This document shows, one piece after another, positions 27,265 to 35,761 of a DNA stretch of 64,000 nt. A program made the position numbers and the translations under genes. The notes under the pieces are model-generated. The model was given only the letters and a program-made list of their open reading frames with translations. It ran no database searches and was not told the origin of the DNA. This stretch comes from Acetobacter malorum (GTDB taxonomy: Bacteria; Pseudomonadota; Alphaproteobacteria; Acetobacterales; Acetobacteraceae), in assembly GCF_001580615.1 (NCBI RefSeq), contig NZ_LHZC01000052.1, forward strand, positions 1-64,000, written 5' to 3'. Numbering within the stretch: the first letter of the stretch is position 1; every line of letters begins with the position of its first letter.

Positions 27265-28191
27265 ATGCTTCTTTGTGCAGACATCGGCGGATCGTTTATC
27301 GATTTTGCTCTCGTCCATCCTGATGGCAGACTGGAACAGCGCCATGCCGTGCCAACGCCGACTGACGATGCCGAGGCCTTCATCACCGCTCTGCAAGCGC
27401 TCTGCGCGCCTTATCCCGGCGTGCCGCTGCATATCGCCATTGCTGGCGTGGAAAACCCGCAAACCGGCCATGTGCACGCCGCCAATATTCCCGGCATCTG
27501 CACCATACCGCTCAGAGAGCAACTCAGCCTGCGCACGCATCGCCCCGTTCGGATCGGGAATGATGCGGACTGTTTCGCTCTGGCCGAAGCACGCTTTGGC
27601 GCAGCCAAGGGGCACCGCAATGTCTTCGGCCTTATTCTGGGGACCGGCATTGGGGGCGGTTTTGTGCTGGACGGGCAAATTGTGCCGGGGCTGGGCGGCA
27701 TAACCGGAGAATTAGGACATGCGCCGGTTGTTATTGCGCCGCCACTCCTGAAAGACCCGGATGAGATCCGCGCAACCGTGCCCCTGTTCCCCTGTGGATG
27801 TGGCCAGTCAGGCTGCCTTGATACCATTGCCGGGGCCCGCTCTCTTGAGCGCCTCCATCTCTGGGCGGGGGGACAGGCTGAAACAAGCCATACCATTCTC
27901 AAGCTTTGGGAAATGGGGGATGTGCAGGCCTCAAAAACCATGTCTGTCTGGATGACCTATACCAGTGCGGCACTGGCCCATATCCTTAACGTCATTGGCA
28001 GCACGGTTGTGCCTGTTGCGGGTGGGCTGAGTAATTCCGCTTTGCTTGTTCAGACGCTGGACCGCGCGGTGCGGGACCGCATTCTCTCCCCTACCACTCA
28101 GCCCCTCCTCCGGCGCGCCATTCTTGGAAAAGATGCCGGAATTCTGGGTGCTGCCTGCCTTGGACCGGAGCTTTGTTATGATCCGTGTTGA
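27265..28191 (+). CDS. ROK-family N-acetyl amino-sugar kinase
   Basis: A 308-residue ROK kinase without a DNA-binding domain. ADIGGSFIDFAL near residue 5 is the phosphate loop, LGTGIGGGFVLDG the second ATP segment, GELGHAP the catalytic region, and PCGCGQSGCLDT the zinc site. GlcNAc kinase (NagK type) is likeliest; since namZ and murQ follow, it may instead or also phosphorylate N-acetylmuramic acid. First gene of a tightly packed five-gene operon; its end overlaps cutC by 14 bases. Confidence 0.85.
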   Translation: MLLCADIGGSFIDFALVHPDGRLEQRHAVPTPTDDAEAFITALQALCAPYPGVPLHIAIAGVENPQTGHVHAANIPGICTIPLREQLSLRTHRPVRIGNDADCFALAEARFGAAKGHRNVFGLILGTGIGGGFVLDGQIVPGLGGITGELGHAPVVIAPPLLKDPDEIRATVPLFPCGCGQSGCLDTIAGARSLERLHLWAGGQAETSHTILKLWEMGDVQASKTMSVWMTYTSAALAHILNVIGSTVVPVAGGLSNSALLVQTLDRAVRDRILSPTTQPLLRRAILGKDAGILGAACLGPELCYDPC

Positions 28192-28909
28192 AATCTGCAT
28201 AGAAACACCGCAAGGCATTGAAGCCGCCACCTCCGCCGGAGCGGACAGGCTGGAACTCTGCGCCTCGCTGGATGTTGGCGGCCTGACTCCCAGCATGGGC
28301 CTGATGCAGTATGCCGCCCAGCGCCCTCTGCCTGCCCTCGCCATGATCCGCCCGCGCGCGGGGACATTCATTTTTGACGCGGATGAAGCCGCCGTCATGC
28401 AGGATGATATCCGTGCTGCACGCCAGGCCGGCCTGGCGGGTGTGGTTCTGGGCGCACTGCGGCCTGACCGACATCTGGACCATGAGCTGCTTCTGCGCCT
28501 GTCCGACGCATGCGGAGACATGGAGCGCACGCTGCACCGGGCGTTTGATCTGACGCAAGATCCTTTTGCTGAGCTGGAATTTGCAATTTCCGCAGGCTTT
28601 ACGCGCATTCTGACATCTGGCCAGAAGCCCTCCGCACCGGAAGGAGCAGACTGCCTTGCCCGCCTGCAAAAGCAGGCGCGGGGCCGCATCATCATTCTGG
28701 CCGGTAGCGGCGTAAAGGCAGACAATGTCGGCCCCCTGATTAGCCAGACGGGTGTTACGGAAGTGCATGCCTCCTGCCGAAAACCCGCTGCTTCCATCGC
28801 AGAGGATGCGGCTTTTGGTTTTGGCTCCCAACCGGTTATCACGGACCCGGACGCCATACGCGCCCTGATTGCCGCAACACGGCAGACTGACCGGAGCCAC
28901 TCCGTATGA
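28178..28909 (+). CDS. cutC: CutC family TIM-barrel protein
   Basis: A 243-residue CutC protein. I placed the start at 28178 (MIRVEICIETPQGIEAA), because the longer frame lies inside the kinase gene. Family segments are ICIETPQGIEAATSAGADRLELC, MIRPRAGTFIFDADE and TSGQKPSAPEG. CutC was named for copper tolerance in E. coli, but its biochemical activity is still unsettled. Here it overlaps the kinase gene by 14 bases and the transporter gene by four, inside an operon of amino-sugar and wall-sugar genes, which suggests a role there rather than in copper handling. That role is inference. Confidence 0.9.
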   Translation: MIRVEICIETPQGIEAATSAGADRLELCASLDVGGLTPSMGLMQYAAQRPLPALAMIRPRAGTFIFDADEAAVMQDDIRAARQAGLAGVVLGALRPDRHLDHELLLRLSDACGDMERTLHRAFDLTQDPFAELEFAISAGFTRILTSGQKPSAPEGADCLARLQKQARGRIIILAGSGVKADNVGPLISQTGVTEVHASCRKPAASIAEDAAFGFGSQPVITDPDAIRALIAATRQTDRSHSV

Positions 28910-30393
28910 GCTTTCTCGATCTGACTATCATGCTGGCCTATCTGGCAGGGATGCCTCTGCTGGCCGTCATGCTGTCCGGTCGGCAATCCTCCACCACCGC
29001 CTATCTGGAAGGGGGGCATGATCTGCCATGGTGGGCGCTTTGCCTGTCTATGGTGGCGACTGAAACCTCAACCCTGACGGTTATCAGCGTGCCCGGCGTC
29101 GCGTTTGGCAATGGGATGGTGTTTGTGGGGCTGGCGCTCGGCTATCTGTTGGGCCGGGCGATTGTGGCCTGGAAATTCCTGCCGCTTTACTGCTCGGCCC
29201 GCATGCTGAGCGCGTATGACTATCTGGGTCAGCGCTTTGGCTCCCGCATGCAGCGTGTCGCCTCCGCCACCTTTCTGGGCACACGCGTTCTGGCGGAAGC
29301 CGTCCGGTTATTTGCTGGTATGCTGCCGCTGACGGCCATGCTCGCTGCCACGCATATGGCCGTGCCACACCTAGTGCTTCTGACAGGCGTTGTCGGCATC
29401 ACACTGTTTTATACTTTGTGTGGTGGCCTGCGCGCTGTGGTGTGGTCGGACGCTATTCAGTTTTGCCTGTATCTTGGGGGCTCGGCCATCTGTGCGGCCC
29501 TGCTGATGCACGGCCTGCCTTCAGGCAGCTTCAGCACCTTACAGCATGCCGGAAAATTTGCGCTGTTTGCCCATGCCAGTTCCCCTTTTAGCAGCGCCTT
29601 CACTCCTCTTGCCGCCATTGGGGGTGGGACGCTGATGACTCTGGCCTCCCACGGCACAGACCAGTTGATGGTGCAGCGTGTGCTAGCAGCCCGTAGTTTG
29701 AAAGAAGCCCGCATGGCGCTTATGGGCAGCGCCGTTGGTGTCACGGCTCTGTTCTTTTTGCTGTCTGGTGTGGGTATTTTGCTGTGGCTGTATCATGGTC
29801 AGGTGCCGCTAAAGGCAACCGGCCTGCCTTCCCCAGACGCCATTTTTCCTGACTATATTGTGCATGGCCTTCCTGCGGGCCTGCGCGGCCTGATGGTTGC
29901 GGCTATTTTGGCGGCCACCATGGGATCCCTTTCCTCCACTCTTTCCGCCATGACGGCCGCCACTGTGGGGGATTTCTCTTCTCTTTGTGCGTGGCTGGGC
30001 CGAAAGCTTTCCCTGAGCCAGCTGGGGATGGCCCGTGCCTTCACGGTGTTCTGGAGTGTCATTCTTGTCGGCTGCTCCTTACTGTTTGCGCAGGGGAGCC
30101 AGTCTGCTGTGCTGCTGGGCTTCTCCATCGCAGCTTGCGGCTACGGCCCTATGCTGGGCACGTTTCTGGCTGGCATGGCGATCCCTTCTGCCCGTGCGAC
30201 GGAACTCATCCCGGCCTTCTGCCTGACCGTCCCGCTCGTGTTGCTGGCCATGGTCAGCCTGCATCCGGGCGGACACCCTCTGGCTTTTCCTTGGCTGATT
30301 CTAACAGGCATTTGTCTGCTGTTTTTCTTTGCGGCCAGCCTGCGTCTGGCGCGCAGTCTCCTGCCCCGTTTTGCACGGAAACCTGACGCATGA
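28906..30393 (+). CDS. Sodium:solute symporter (SSS) family transporter
   Basis: A 495-residue inner membrane transporter with about 13 hydrophobic helices. The FLEG-like start (TAYLEGGHDLPWWALCLSMVATETSTLTVISVPG) and the ARMLSAYDYLGQRFG stretch are typical of the SSS family. It is coupled by ATGA overlaps to cutC upstream and to the namZ-type gene downstream. Context suggests it imports N-acetylmuramic acid, GlcNAc or a related sugar; the substrate cannot be read from the sequence. Confidence 0.87.
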   Translation: MSFLDLTIMLAYLAGMPLLAVMLSGRQSSTTAYLEGGHDLPWWALCLSMVATETSTLTVISVPGVAFGNGMVFVGLALGYLLGRAIVAWKFLPLYCSARMLSAYDYLGQRFGSRMQRVASATFLGTRVLAEAVRLFAGMLPLTAMLAATHMAVPHLVLLTGVVGITLFYTLCGGLRAVVWSDAIQFCLYLGGSAICAALLMHGLPSGSFSTLQHAGKFALFAHASSPFSSAFTPLAAIGGGTLMTLASHGTDQLMVQRVLAARSLKEARMALMGSAVGVTALFFLLSGVGILLWLYHGQVPLKATGLPSPDAIFPDYIVHGLPAGLRGLMVAAILAATMGSLSSTLSAMTAATVGDFSSLCAWLGRKLSLSQLGMARAFTVFWSVILVGCSLLFAQGSQSAVLLGFSIAACGYGPMLGTFLAGMAIPSARATELIPAFCLTVPLVLLAMVSLHPGGHPLAFPWLILTGICLLFFFAASLRLARSLLPRFARKPDA

Positions 30394-31694
30394 CCAAACT
30401 GCCCCGTCGCACTCTGGCTCGCCAAAGCGGCAAGGCCCTGCTTGGACTTGGTGGCGCCCTGCTTGCCGCCCGCATTCCGGCACAGGCCGCCACCCCGCAG
30501 GCAATCACGCCGTGCCAGAAGCCGCCCGCAGGCCACGTTAAGATTGGTTTTGAGAAACTGCGAGACAGTGGCTATGCGCCTCTGCTGGGGCACAAGGTGG
30601 GTGTAATTGCCAACGTGGCCAGCGTGGATAACAACCTGACATCCATTGTGGATTGCCTGCATCAGGCTCCTTCCGTGCAGTTGCAGGCCATTTTTGGGCC
30701 GGAGCATGGGTTTCGGGGTTCCATGCGGGAAGGCTTTTCAGAACCGGAAATGCAGGACCCGGACACAGGCTGCACGGTGTATGACATCTACACAAAAACC
30801 GGAGATGCTCTGAAAAGCATTCTGAAAAAATCAGGCATTACGCTTCTCGTTTTTGATATTCAGGATACCGGGTCCCGTTTCTACACTTATATCTGGACCC
30901 TGTTTGACTGCATGATGGCCTGCGCAGAGCTGGGGCTGCCCCTGCTGGTGCTGGACCGCCCCAACCCTATTGCCGGGCTGGACGCATCCGGCCCGGTTCT
31001 GGACCCTCGGTTGGCGTCTTTTGTAGGCCGTGCACCTATTGCCCTGCGCCACGGCATGACGGTTGCTGAGCTGGCCCGTCTGTTCAACGCGGTATTTGTG
31101 AAGAAACAAACAGGCCGAAAAGCCCTTCTCGACATTATCCCGATGGACGGCTGGCAGCGGGACATGTTTTTTGAAGACACCGGCCTGACATGGTGTCCAC
31201 CCAGCCCCAATATGCCCACCCCTTTAACGGCATTGGTCTATCCTGGAACCTGCCTGTTTGAAGGCACCAGTTTTTCGGTAGGCCGCGGCACGACCATGCC
31301 TTTTCTCTATCTGGGTAGCTCTGCCGTGGATGGTCGGGCCTGGGCAGACGCTGCCACAAAAGCCGGATGCACAGGCACGGCCTTTCGGGATGTGTGGTTC
31401 ACGTCTCTTGTTGATCCGTTTAAAAACACGCTGCTCCACGGCCTGCACTGCGCAGTGACGGACCGTACCAGCTTTGACCCGATTGCCACCGGCATGACAC
31501 TCCTCAGCACGGGGCGTCATCTGGCTGGACCGTCTTTCTGGCGAGGCACTGGTAAAACCTTTGACCAGCTCAGCGGGAACACGCAAATCCGCAGCCTGCT
31601 GGATAAGGGGGCTGATGCCTCTGTGCTGGCAGCACTGTGGGAGAAAGACCTCGCGTCTTTCCGCGCTCTGCGCCAGACATTCCTTTTGTATTAA
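30390..31694 (+). CDS. namZ: NamZ-type exo-beta-N-acetylmuramidase (DUF1343)
   Basis: A 434-residue exported protein of the DUF1343 family. An N-terminal signal with PRRTLARQSGKALLGLGG may use the Sec or Tat route. The mature part holds GPEHGFRGSMREGF, DIQDTGSRFYTYIW and VYPGTCLFEGTSFSVGRGT, all strong family features. A member from Bacillus subtilis (NamZ) releases MurNAc from the non-reducing ends of wall fragments. Being followed by murQ 18 bases on and preceded by a transporter and a kinase fits MurNAc salvage well. It overlaps the transporter gene by four bases. Confidence 0.88.
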   Translation: MTKLPRRTLARQSGKALLGLGGALLAARIPAQAATPQAITPCQKPPAGHVKIGFEKLRDSGYAPLLGHKVGVIANVASVDNNLTSIVDCLHQAPSVQLQAIFGPEHGFRGSMREGFSEPEMQDPDTGCTVYDIYTKTGDALKSILKKSGITLLVFDIQDTGSRFYTYIWTLFDCMMACAELGLPLLVLDRPNPIAGLDASGPVLDPRLASFVGRAPIALRHGMTVAELARLFNAVFVKKQTGRKALLDIIPMDGWQRDMFFEDTGLTWCPPSPNMPTPLTALVYPGTCLFEGTSFSVGRGTTMPFLYLGSSAVDGRAWADAATKAGCTGTAFRDVWFTSLVDPFKNTLLHGLHCAVTDRTSFDPIATGMTLLSTGRHLAGPSFWRGTGKTFDQLSGNTQIRSLLDKGADASVLAALWEKDLASFRALRQTFLLY

Positions 31695-31712
31695 TCACAG
31701 GATTTTTGTTGC

Positions 31713-32627
31713 ATGACCCAGCAGGTTCCATCTTCCGCCGGTGTTCCGGCCAAAACCGAAACATATGATTCCCGGTATGAAGCGCTGGACCTCTGGCCGA
31801 CCGGTACGCTGCTGGACGCCCTGCTGGAAAGCCAGCTGGGGGCTGTCGCCTCTGTCAAAGCTGCTCTGCCGGGTATGGAAGAGGCCATTACGGCGGCTCT
31901 CCCCCGCCTGCAACGCGGCGGCCGTTTGTTTTACGTAGGCGCTGGCACGTCTGGCCGCATTGGCCTGCAGGACGGCGTAGAACTCATCCCAACCTATGGC
32001 TGGCCGGAAGACCGGCTGGTTCTGCTACTGGCAGGCGGAGATGCCGCCTTGTTCCAGCCGGTAGAAGGGGCTGAGGATGATGAAGAGGCCGCCCGCACCG
32101 CCATCGCAACGCATAAGGCTGGTCCGGATGACGTGGTGATTGGCGTCGCCGCCAGTGGTGGCACGCCTTACACCTGTGCGGCGCTGACCTGTGCGCGTGC
32201 TGCTGGCAGCCTGACCATTGGCCTCTCCTGCAGCCCCGACACGCGCCTCCTGCGTGATGCGGAACTGGGCCTGCTGATTGAAACCGGGCCGGAAGTGGTT
32301 GCCGGTTCCACACGTATGAAGGCTGGCACTGCGCAGAAAGTAGCGCTCAACATGCTCTCCACCGCGCTGATGATTCGGCTTGGCCATACATGGCGCGGAC
32401 AGATGGTTGATATGAAGATCGTCAACGCCAAGCTGGTGCGCCGCGCCCACCGCATGGTGCAGCAGTTGACCGACTGCACGGAAGCGGAAGCAAAAGACGC
32501 TCTGGAAAAAGCCGAAGGCAGCATCAAACTGGCCGTTCTGGTCTGTTTTGGTTTCGCCCCGGATGAAGGCCGCGCTCTTTTAAAGCAACACGAAGGCAAT
32601 CTGCGCACTGTGCTGAAAAACCGCTAA
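31713..32627 (+). CDS. murQ: N-acetylmuramic acid 6-phosphate etherase
   Basis: A 304-residue SIS-domain enzyme that cleaves the lactyl ether of MurNAc 6-phosphate, giving GlcNAc 6-phosphate and D-lactate. YVGAGTSGRIGLQDGVELIPTYG, GVAASGGTPYTCAAL, and the EVVAGSTRMKAGTAQK motif are clear. It is the last gene of the kinase-cutC-transporter-namZ-murQ operon and converges on rlmH with only 24 bases between the stop codons. Its product needs nagA, absent here, before NagB can act. Confidence 0.96.
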   Translation: MTQQVPSSAGVPAKTETYDSRYEALDLWPTGTLLDALLESQLGAVASVKAALPGMEEAITAALPRLQRGGRLFYVGAGTSGRIGLQDGVELIPTYGWPEDRLVLLLAGGDAALFQPVEGAEDDEEAARTAIATHKAGPDDVVIGVAASGGTPYTCAALTCARAAGSLTIGLSCSPDTRLLRDAELGLLIETGPEVVAGSTRMKAGTAQKVALNMLSTALMIRLGHTWRGQMVDMKIVNAKLVRRAHRMVQQLTDCTEAEAKDALEKAEGSIKLAVLVCFGFAPDEGRALLKQHEGNLRTVLKNR

Positions 32628-32651
32628 ACGACGCGTTGAACAGACCGCTTT

Positions 32652-33107
32652 TTAAGGCCGCCCGGCCCGATGGTACGGGTGGCCTGCGGCAATGGCCTGT
32701 GCGCGGTAAATCTGCTCAACCAGCATAATGCGCACCAGCATGTGCGGCCATGTGAGCGTGCCAAAGGTGAGTTTGGCGTCGGCCCGCTGGATGATGGATG
32801 CATCCAGCCCCTCCGCGCCCCCGATGACAAAACAGAGCGTGCGCCCCAAAGCGGACCAGTCCGCTATAGCTGCGGAAAATGCCAGACTATCAAAGGCGCG
32901 TCCGGCTTCATCCAGCGCCACCAGAAAAGCCTGCTCCGGGCAGGCTGCCAGAATTGCCTGGGCTTCCCGCCGCTTGATCTCGTCAGGGCTGCCGCGGCCA
33001 TCGGCCAGTTCCACAATATCGAGTTTTGGGCGAAGGCGTTTGAGATAGCGTGCAACAAGCGCCTGTTCGGATTTGTCCTTCATGCGCCCGACAGCAATCA
33101 GCTTCAT
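32652..33107 (-). CDS. rlmH: 23S rRNA pseudouridine-1915 N3-methyltransferase
   Basis: A 151-residue SPOUT-family methyltransferase that acts on the assembled 70S ribosome. The start at 33107 (MKLIAVGRMKDKSEQ) is the family start; the frame opens earlier without support. FVIGGAEGLDASI is the SAM-binding knot region and LTWPHMLVRIMLVEQIYRA the conserved tail. It is the last gene of the proA-nadD-rsfS-rlmH run. Confidence 0.94.
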   Translation of the reverse strand: MKLIAVGRMKDKSEQALVARYLKRLRPKLDIVELADGRGSPDEIKRREAQAILAACPEQAFLVALDEAGRAFDSLAFSAAIADWSALGRTLCFVIGGAEGLDASIIQRADAKLTFGTLTWPHMLVRIMLVEQIYRAQAIAAGHPYHRAGRP

Positions 33108-33194
33108 CCCGCACTCTTCCCCTGATGTAAAAAAATTGGGGAAGCAAAACTGCTTCCCCATTGCGTAAGCGCAAATCTTAAACCTGATACGGGA

Positions 33195-33740
33195 TCAGAC
33201 AGGCGTCACAGCCTCTTCATTCCCGTCATCAAGCTCAGCGCCCCACATTTTTTCCAGACCGTACAGCTCACGCGCTTCCGGTTTGAAAATGTGGACCACG
33301 ATATCGCCCGTATCCAGCAGCACCCAGTCGGACCCGTTTGCGCCTTCAACCAGAACGCGCTTGATGCCGATATCTTTCAGCTTGCGCTCGATATGCTGGG
33401 CCATGGCGGAAATCTGACGGTCGGCCACACCGGTGGCGATCACCATGCGGTCCGCAAAGGAAGCGCGGCCTGTCAGATCGATAACAACGATATTCTCGCC
33501 CTTATCATCTTCCAGACTGCTGACGATGATGTCGAGCGACTGTGCGATGATATCCGGAGAGGCGCCCTCACGCTTGACCTTGCCCTTCGGCCCGGCAGCG
33601 GCGGCTTTTTTACGGACAGACCCCGTGACCTTGGCGGCCCCGGCCAGAGCCGGTTTGGGGGATGCTGTCTTTTTGGTGGCTGCCGTGGAGGACCTGCTGC
33701 GTGCAGATGCTTCGGCGGGTGGCTTGCTGGTTATGATCAT
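33195..33740 (-). CDS. rsfS: Ribosome silencing factor RsfS
   Basis: A 181-residue protein. The start at 33740 has AGGAG seven bases upstream and overlaps the nadD stop as ATGA. The first 70 residues are an Ala/Lys-rich basic extension not found in short RsfS proteins. The RsfS/Iojap domain follows (DIIVSSLEDDKGENIVVIDLTGRASFADRMVIATG, then GANGSDWVLLDTGDIVVHIF). RsfS binds ribosomal protein uL14 and blocks subunit joining when nutrients are short. Confidence 0.93.
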   Translation of the reverse strand: MIITSKPPAEASARSRSSTAATKKTASPKPALAGAAKVTGSVRKKAAAAGPKGKVKREGASPDIIAQSLDIIVSSLEDDKGENIVVIDLTGRASFADRMVIATGVADRQISAMAQHIERKLKDIGIKRVLVEGANGSDWVLLDTGDIVVHIFKPEARELYGLEKMWGAELDDGNEEAVTPV

Positions 33741-34399
33741 TCTCCTGAATTTAACGTATTGGGCACGGTGGCATGGCCCGCACCATCCCCAAAGCCGCCC
33801 CGCTGACGAATTGATGTTGCAGATATACCGTTTTGTCGCCCCGGAAGAAAAGTCCATACTGGGGGTGAAAGATCGGGCAGCAGACGTGCCTGCCGCGAGG
33901 GCAGGCGATAATGCGCCAGATAATGCGCCGCAGCCCCCCGTAAAGCCTGCATATTCTGCCCCGGCCGGGGCATGACGGCCACTGGCACACGATGCAGCAG
34001 ACGCTTCCACCCTTTCCATTTTGGCAAGGTGACAAAACCATCCGCCCCGGTCAGCCAGACAAAATGCACGTTTGGGAAGCGCGTTTGCAGCTTACCCAGC
34101 GTATCAAACGTGTACCGCGTGCCGAGTCGGGCTTCGATATCTGTGGCAATCAGCCTGCGTCCATCGGCCAGAGTCGCCGCCGATGCCAGTCGTTTGCCAA
34201 AAGGCGCCATCCCTGCCGCCGGCTTGAGCGGATTGCCCGGTGAGACCATGAGCCAGACCTGATCCAGCCCCAGTGCCATTAACGCACGGCGCGCAATGGT
34301 CTGGTGCCCCAGATGCGCGGGATTAAAAGACCCACCCAGCAGACCAATCCGCGCAAAGCGACGGTCTCCCCAGGTGGGAATCGTGTCCTGACAGACCAT
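33737..34399 (-). CDS. nadD: Nicotinate-nucleotide adenylyltransferase
   Basis: A 220-residue enzyme that adenylates nicotinate mononucleotide in NAD synthesis. GLLGGSFNPAHLGHQTIARRAL near residue 19 is the HxGH-type nucleotidyltransferase motif, and the ISATSIRQR segment near the C-terminus matches the second family motif. It starts eight bases after the proA stop and its stop overlaps the rsfS start, so proA-nadD-rsfS are coupled. Confidence 0.95.
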   Translation of the reverse strand: MVCQDTIPTWGDRRFARIGLLGGSFNPAHLGHQTIARRALMALGLDQVWLMVSPGNPLKPAAGMAPFGKRLASAATLADGRRLIATDIEARLGTRYTFDTLGKLQTRFPNVHFVWLTGADGFVTLPKWKGWKRLLHRVPVAVMPRPGQNMQALRGAAAHYLAHYRLPSRQARLLPDLSPPVWTFLPGRQNGISATSIRQRGGFGDGAGHATVPNTLNSGE

Positions 34400-34407
34400 G
34401 CCGGGTT

Positions 34408-35742
34408 TCAGGTCCGCACCTGCCCTGTGCCGATCACCTCGTAACGAAAGGTTGTCAACTGCTCCACGCCCACTGGCCCACGGGCATGGAAGCGGCCCGT
34501 CGCAATGCCAATTTCCGCACCAAAGCCGAACTCGCCGCCGTCACAGAACTGGGTGGACGCATTCCACATCACCACCGCACTATCCGTCCCATTCAGGAAA
34601 CGGGTTGCGACGGCTTCATCAGACGTGACGATGGCTTCGGTATGGGAGGAACCGTATTTCTGGATATGGTCCAGCGCCTCATCCACACCATCAACCACGG
34701 CGATGTTCAGCACGGCATCCAGCCATTCCGTGGAAAAATCCTGCTCTGTCGCTGCGGGCAGGTCCGGCATAATCGCCCGGGCTTCGGCATCGGCATGGAA
34801 GGTACAACCGAATTCAGCCAGATCACTCACAATCTGCGGGAGCAGAGAGGGGGCAATCGCAGCATCAATCAGCAGGGTTTCCGTCGCGCCACAAATGCCC
34901 ACACGCCGCATTTTGGCGTTCAGGACAATACGGCGCGCCATGCTCGGGTCCGCTGCAGAATGCACATAGGTATGGCAAAGGCCATCCGCGTGAGCCAGAA
35001 CCGGCACACGGGCTTCCCGCTGCACACGCTCCACAAGAGAACGACCACCACGCGGGATAAGCAGGTCCACCAGACCCGCAGCCCCCAGCATATCCGCCAC
35101 ATGCACACGGTCGGCATCCGGGGCGATCAGCACGGCATCTTCCGGCAGGTCAGCCGCGAGCAGGCCTGCCTGAATGGCTGCGTGAATAGCCCGTGCACTA
35201 TGCAGGCTTTCCGACCCACCGCGCAGCAGCACGGCATTGCCGGACTTGATGCACAGGCCAGCTGCGTCCGCGCCCACATTGGGGCGGCTTTCATAAATCA
35301 CACCAATCACGCCAACCGGTGTCGCCACACGGCGGAAGCGCAGGCCGTTGGGGCGCGTCCATTCTTCCAGAATCCGGCCAACAGGGTCCGGCAGGTCCGC
35401 CATTTCCTCCAGCCCGACCGCCATGGCCTCCACCCGCTCCGGGGTGAGAGTCAGACGGTCCCGGAACGCATCGCGCGCCGTAGAGGCTTCCAGATCCTTC
35501 GCGTTGGCTTCCAGAATAGCCGGGCTGGCTTCACGAATAGCAGCTGCCGCAGCCCACAAAGCCCGGTCCCGCGCGGAGGACGGAGTTTGTGCCAGAGTGC
35601 GGGACGCCAGTCTGGCCCGACGCGCCAGGGCTACCATTGGGCCTGGCACAGCCCCGGAAACCGTCTGCTGTGCCACACCCTGTTGCCCGTCTTCCTGCGC
35701 CTTCATGATGGCGTCCTTCATCCCCGTTTCTCTGTTGTCCAA
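34408..35742 (-). CDS. proA: Gamma-glutamyl phosphate reductase
   Basis: A 444-residue aldehyde-dehydrogenase-fold enzyme that reduces gamma-glutamyl phosphate with NADPH in proline synthesis. The active-site cysteine is in MRRVGICGATETLLID near residue 290; PVGVIGVIYESRPNVGADAAGLCIKSGNA is the cofactor region. The first 25 residues are a variable extension, so the start could be a few codons later (for example 35721). Gene order proA-nadD-rsfS-rlmH is common in alphaproteobacteria. Confidence 0.96.
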   Translation of the reverse strand: MDNRETGMKDAIMKAQEDGQQGVAQQTVSGAVPGPMVALARRARLASRTLAQTPSSARDRALWAAAAAIREASPAILEANAKDLEASTARDAFRDRLTLTPERVEAMAVGLEEMADLPDPVGRILEEWTRPNGLRFRRVATPVGVIGVIYESRPNVGADAAGLCIKSGNAVLLRGGSESLHSARAIHAAIQAGLLAADLPEDAVLIAPDADRVHVADMLGAAGLVDLLIPRGGRSLVERVQREARVPVLAHADGLCHTYVHSAADPSMARRIVLNAKMRRVGICGATETLLIDAAIAPSLLPQIVSDLAEFGCTFHADAEARAIMPDLPAATEQDFSTEWLDAVLNIAVVDGVDEALDHIQKYGSSHTEAIVTSDEAVATRFLNGTDSAVVMWNASTQFCDGGEFGFGAEIGIATGRFHARGPVGVEQLTTFRYEVIGTGQVRT

Positions 35743-35761
35743 AGTGTCTGTGCTGTCTTGC

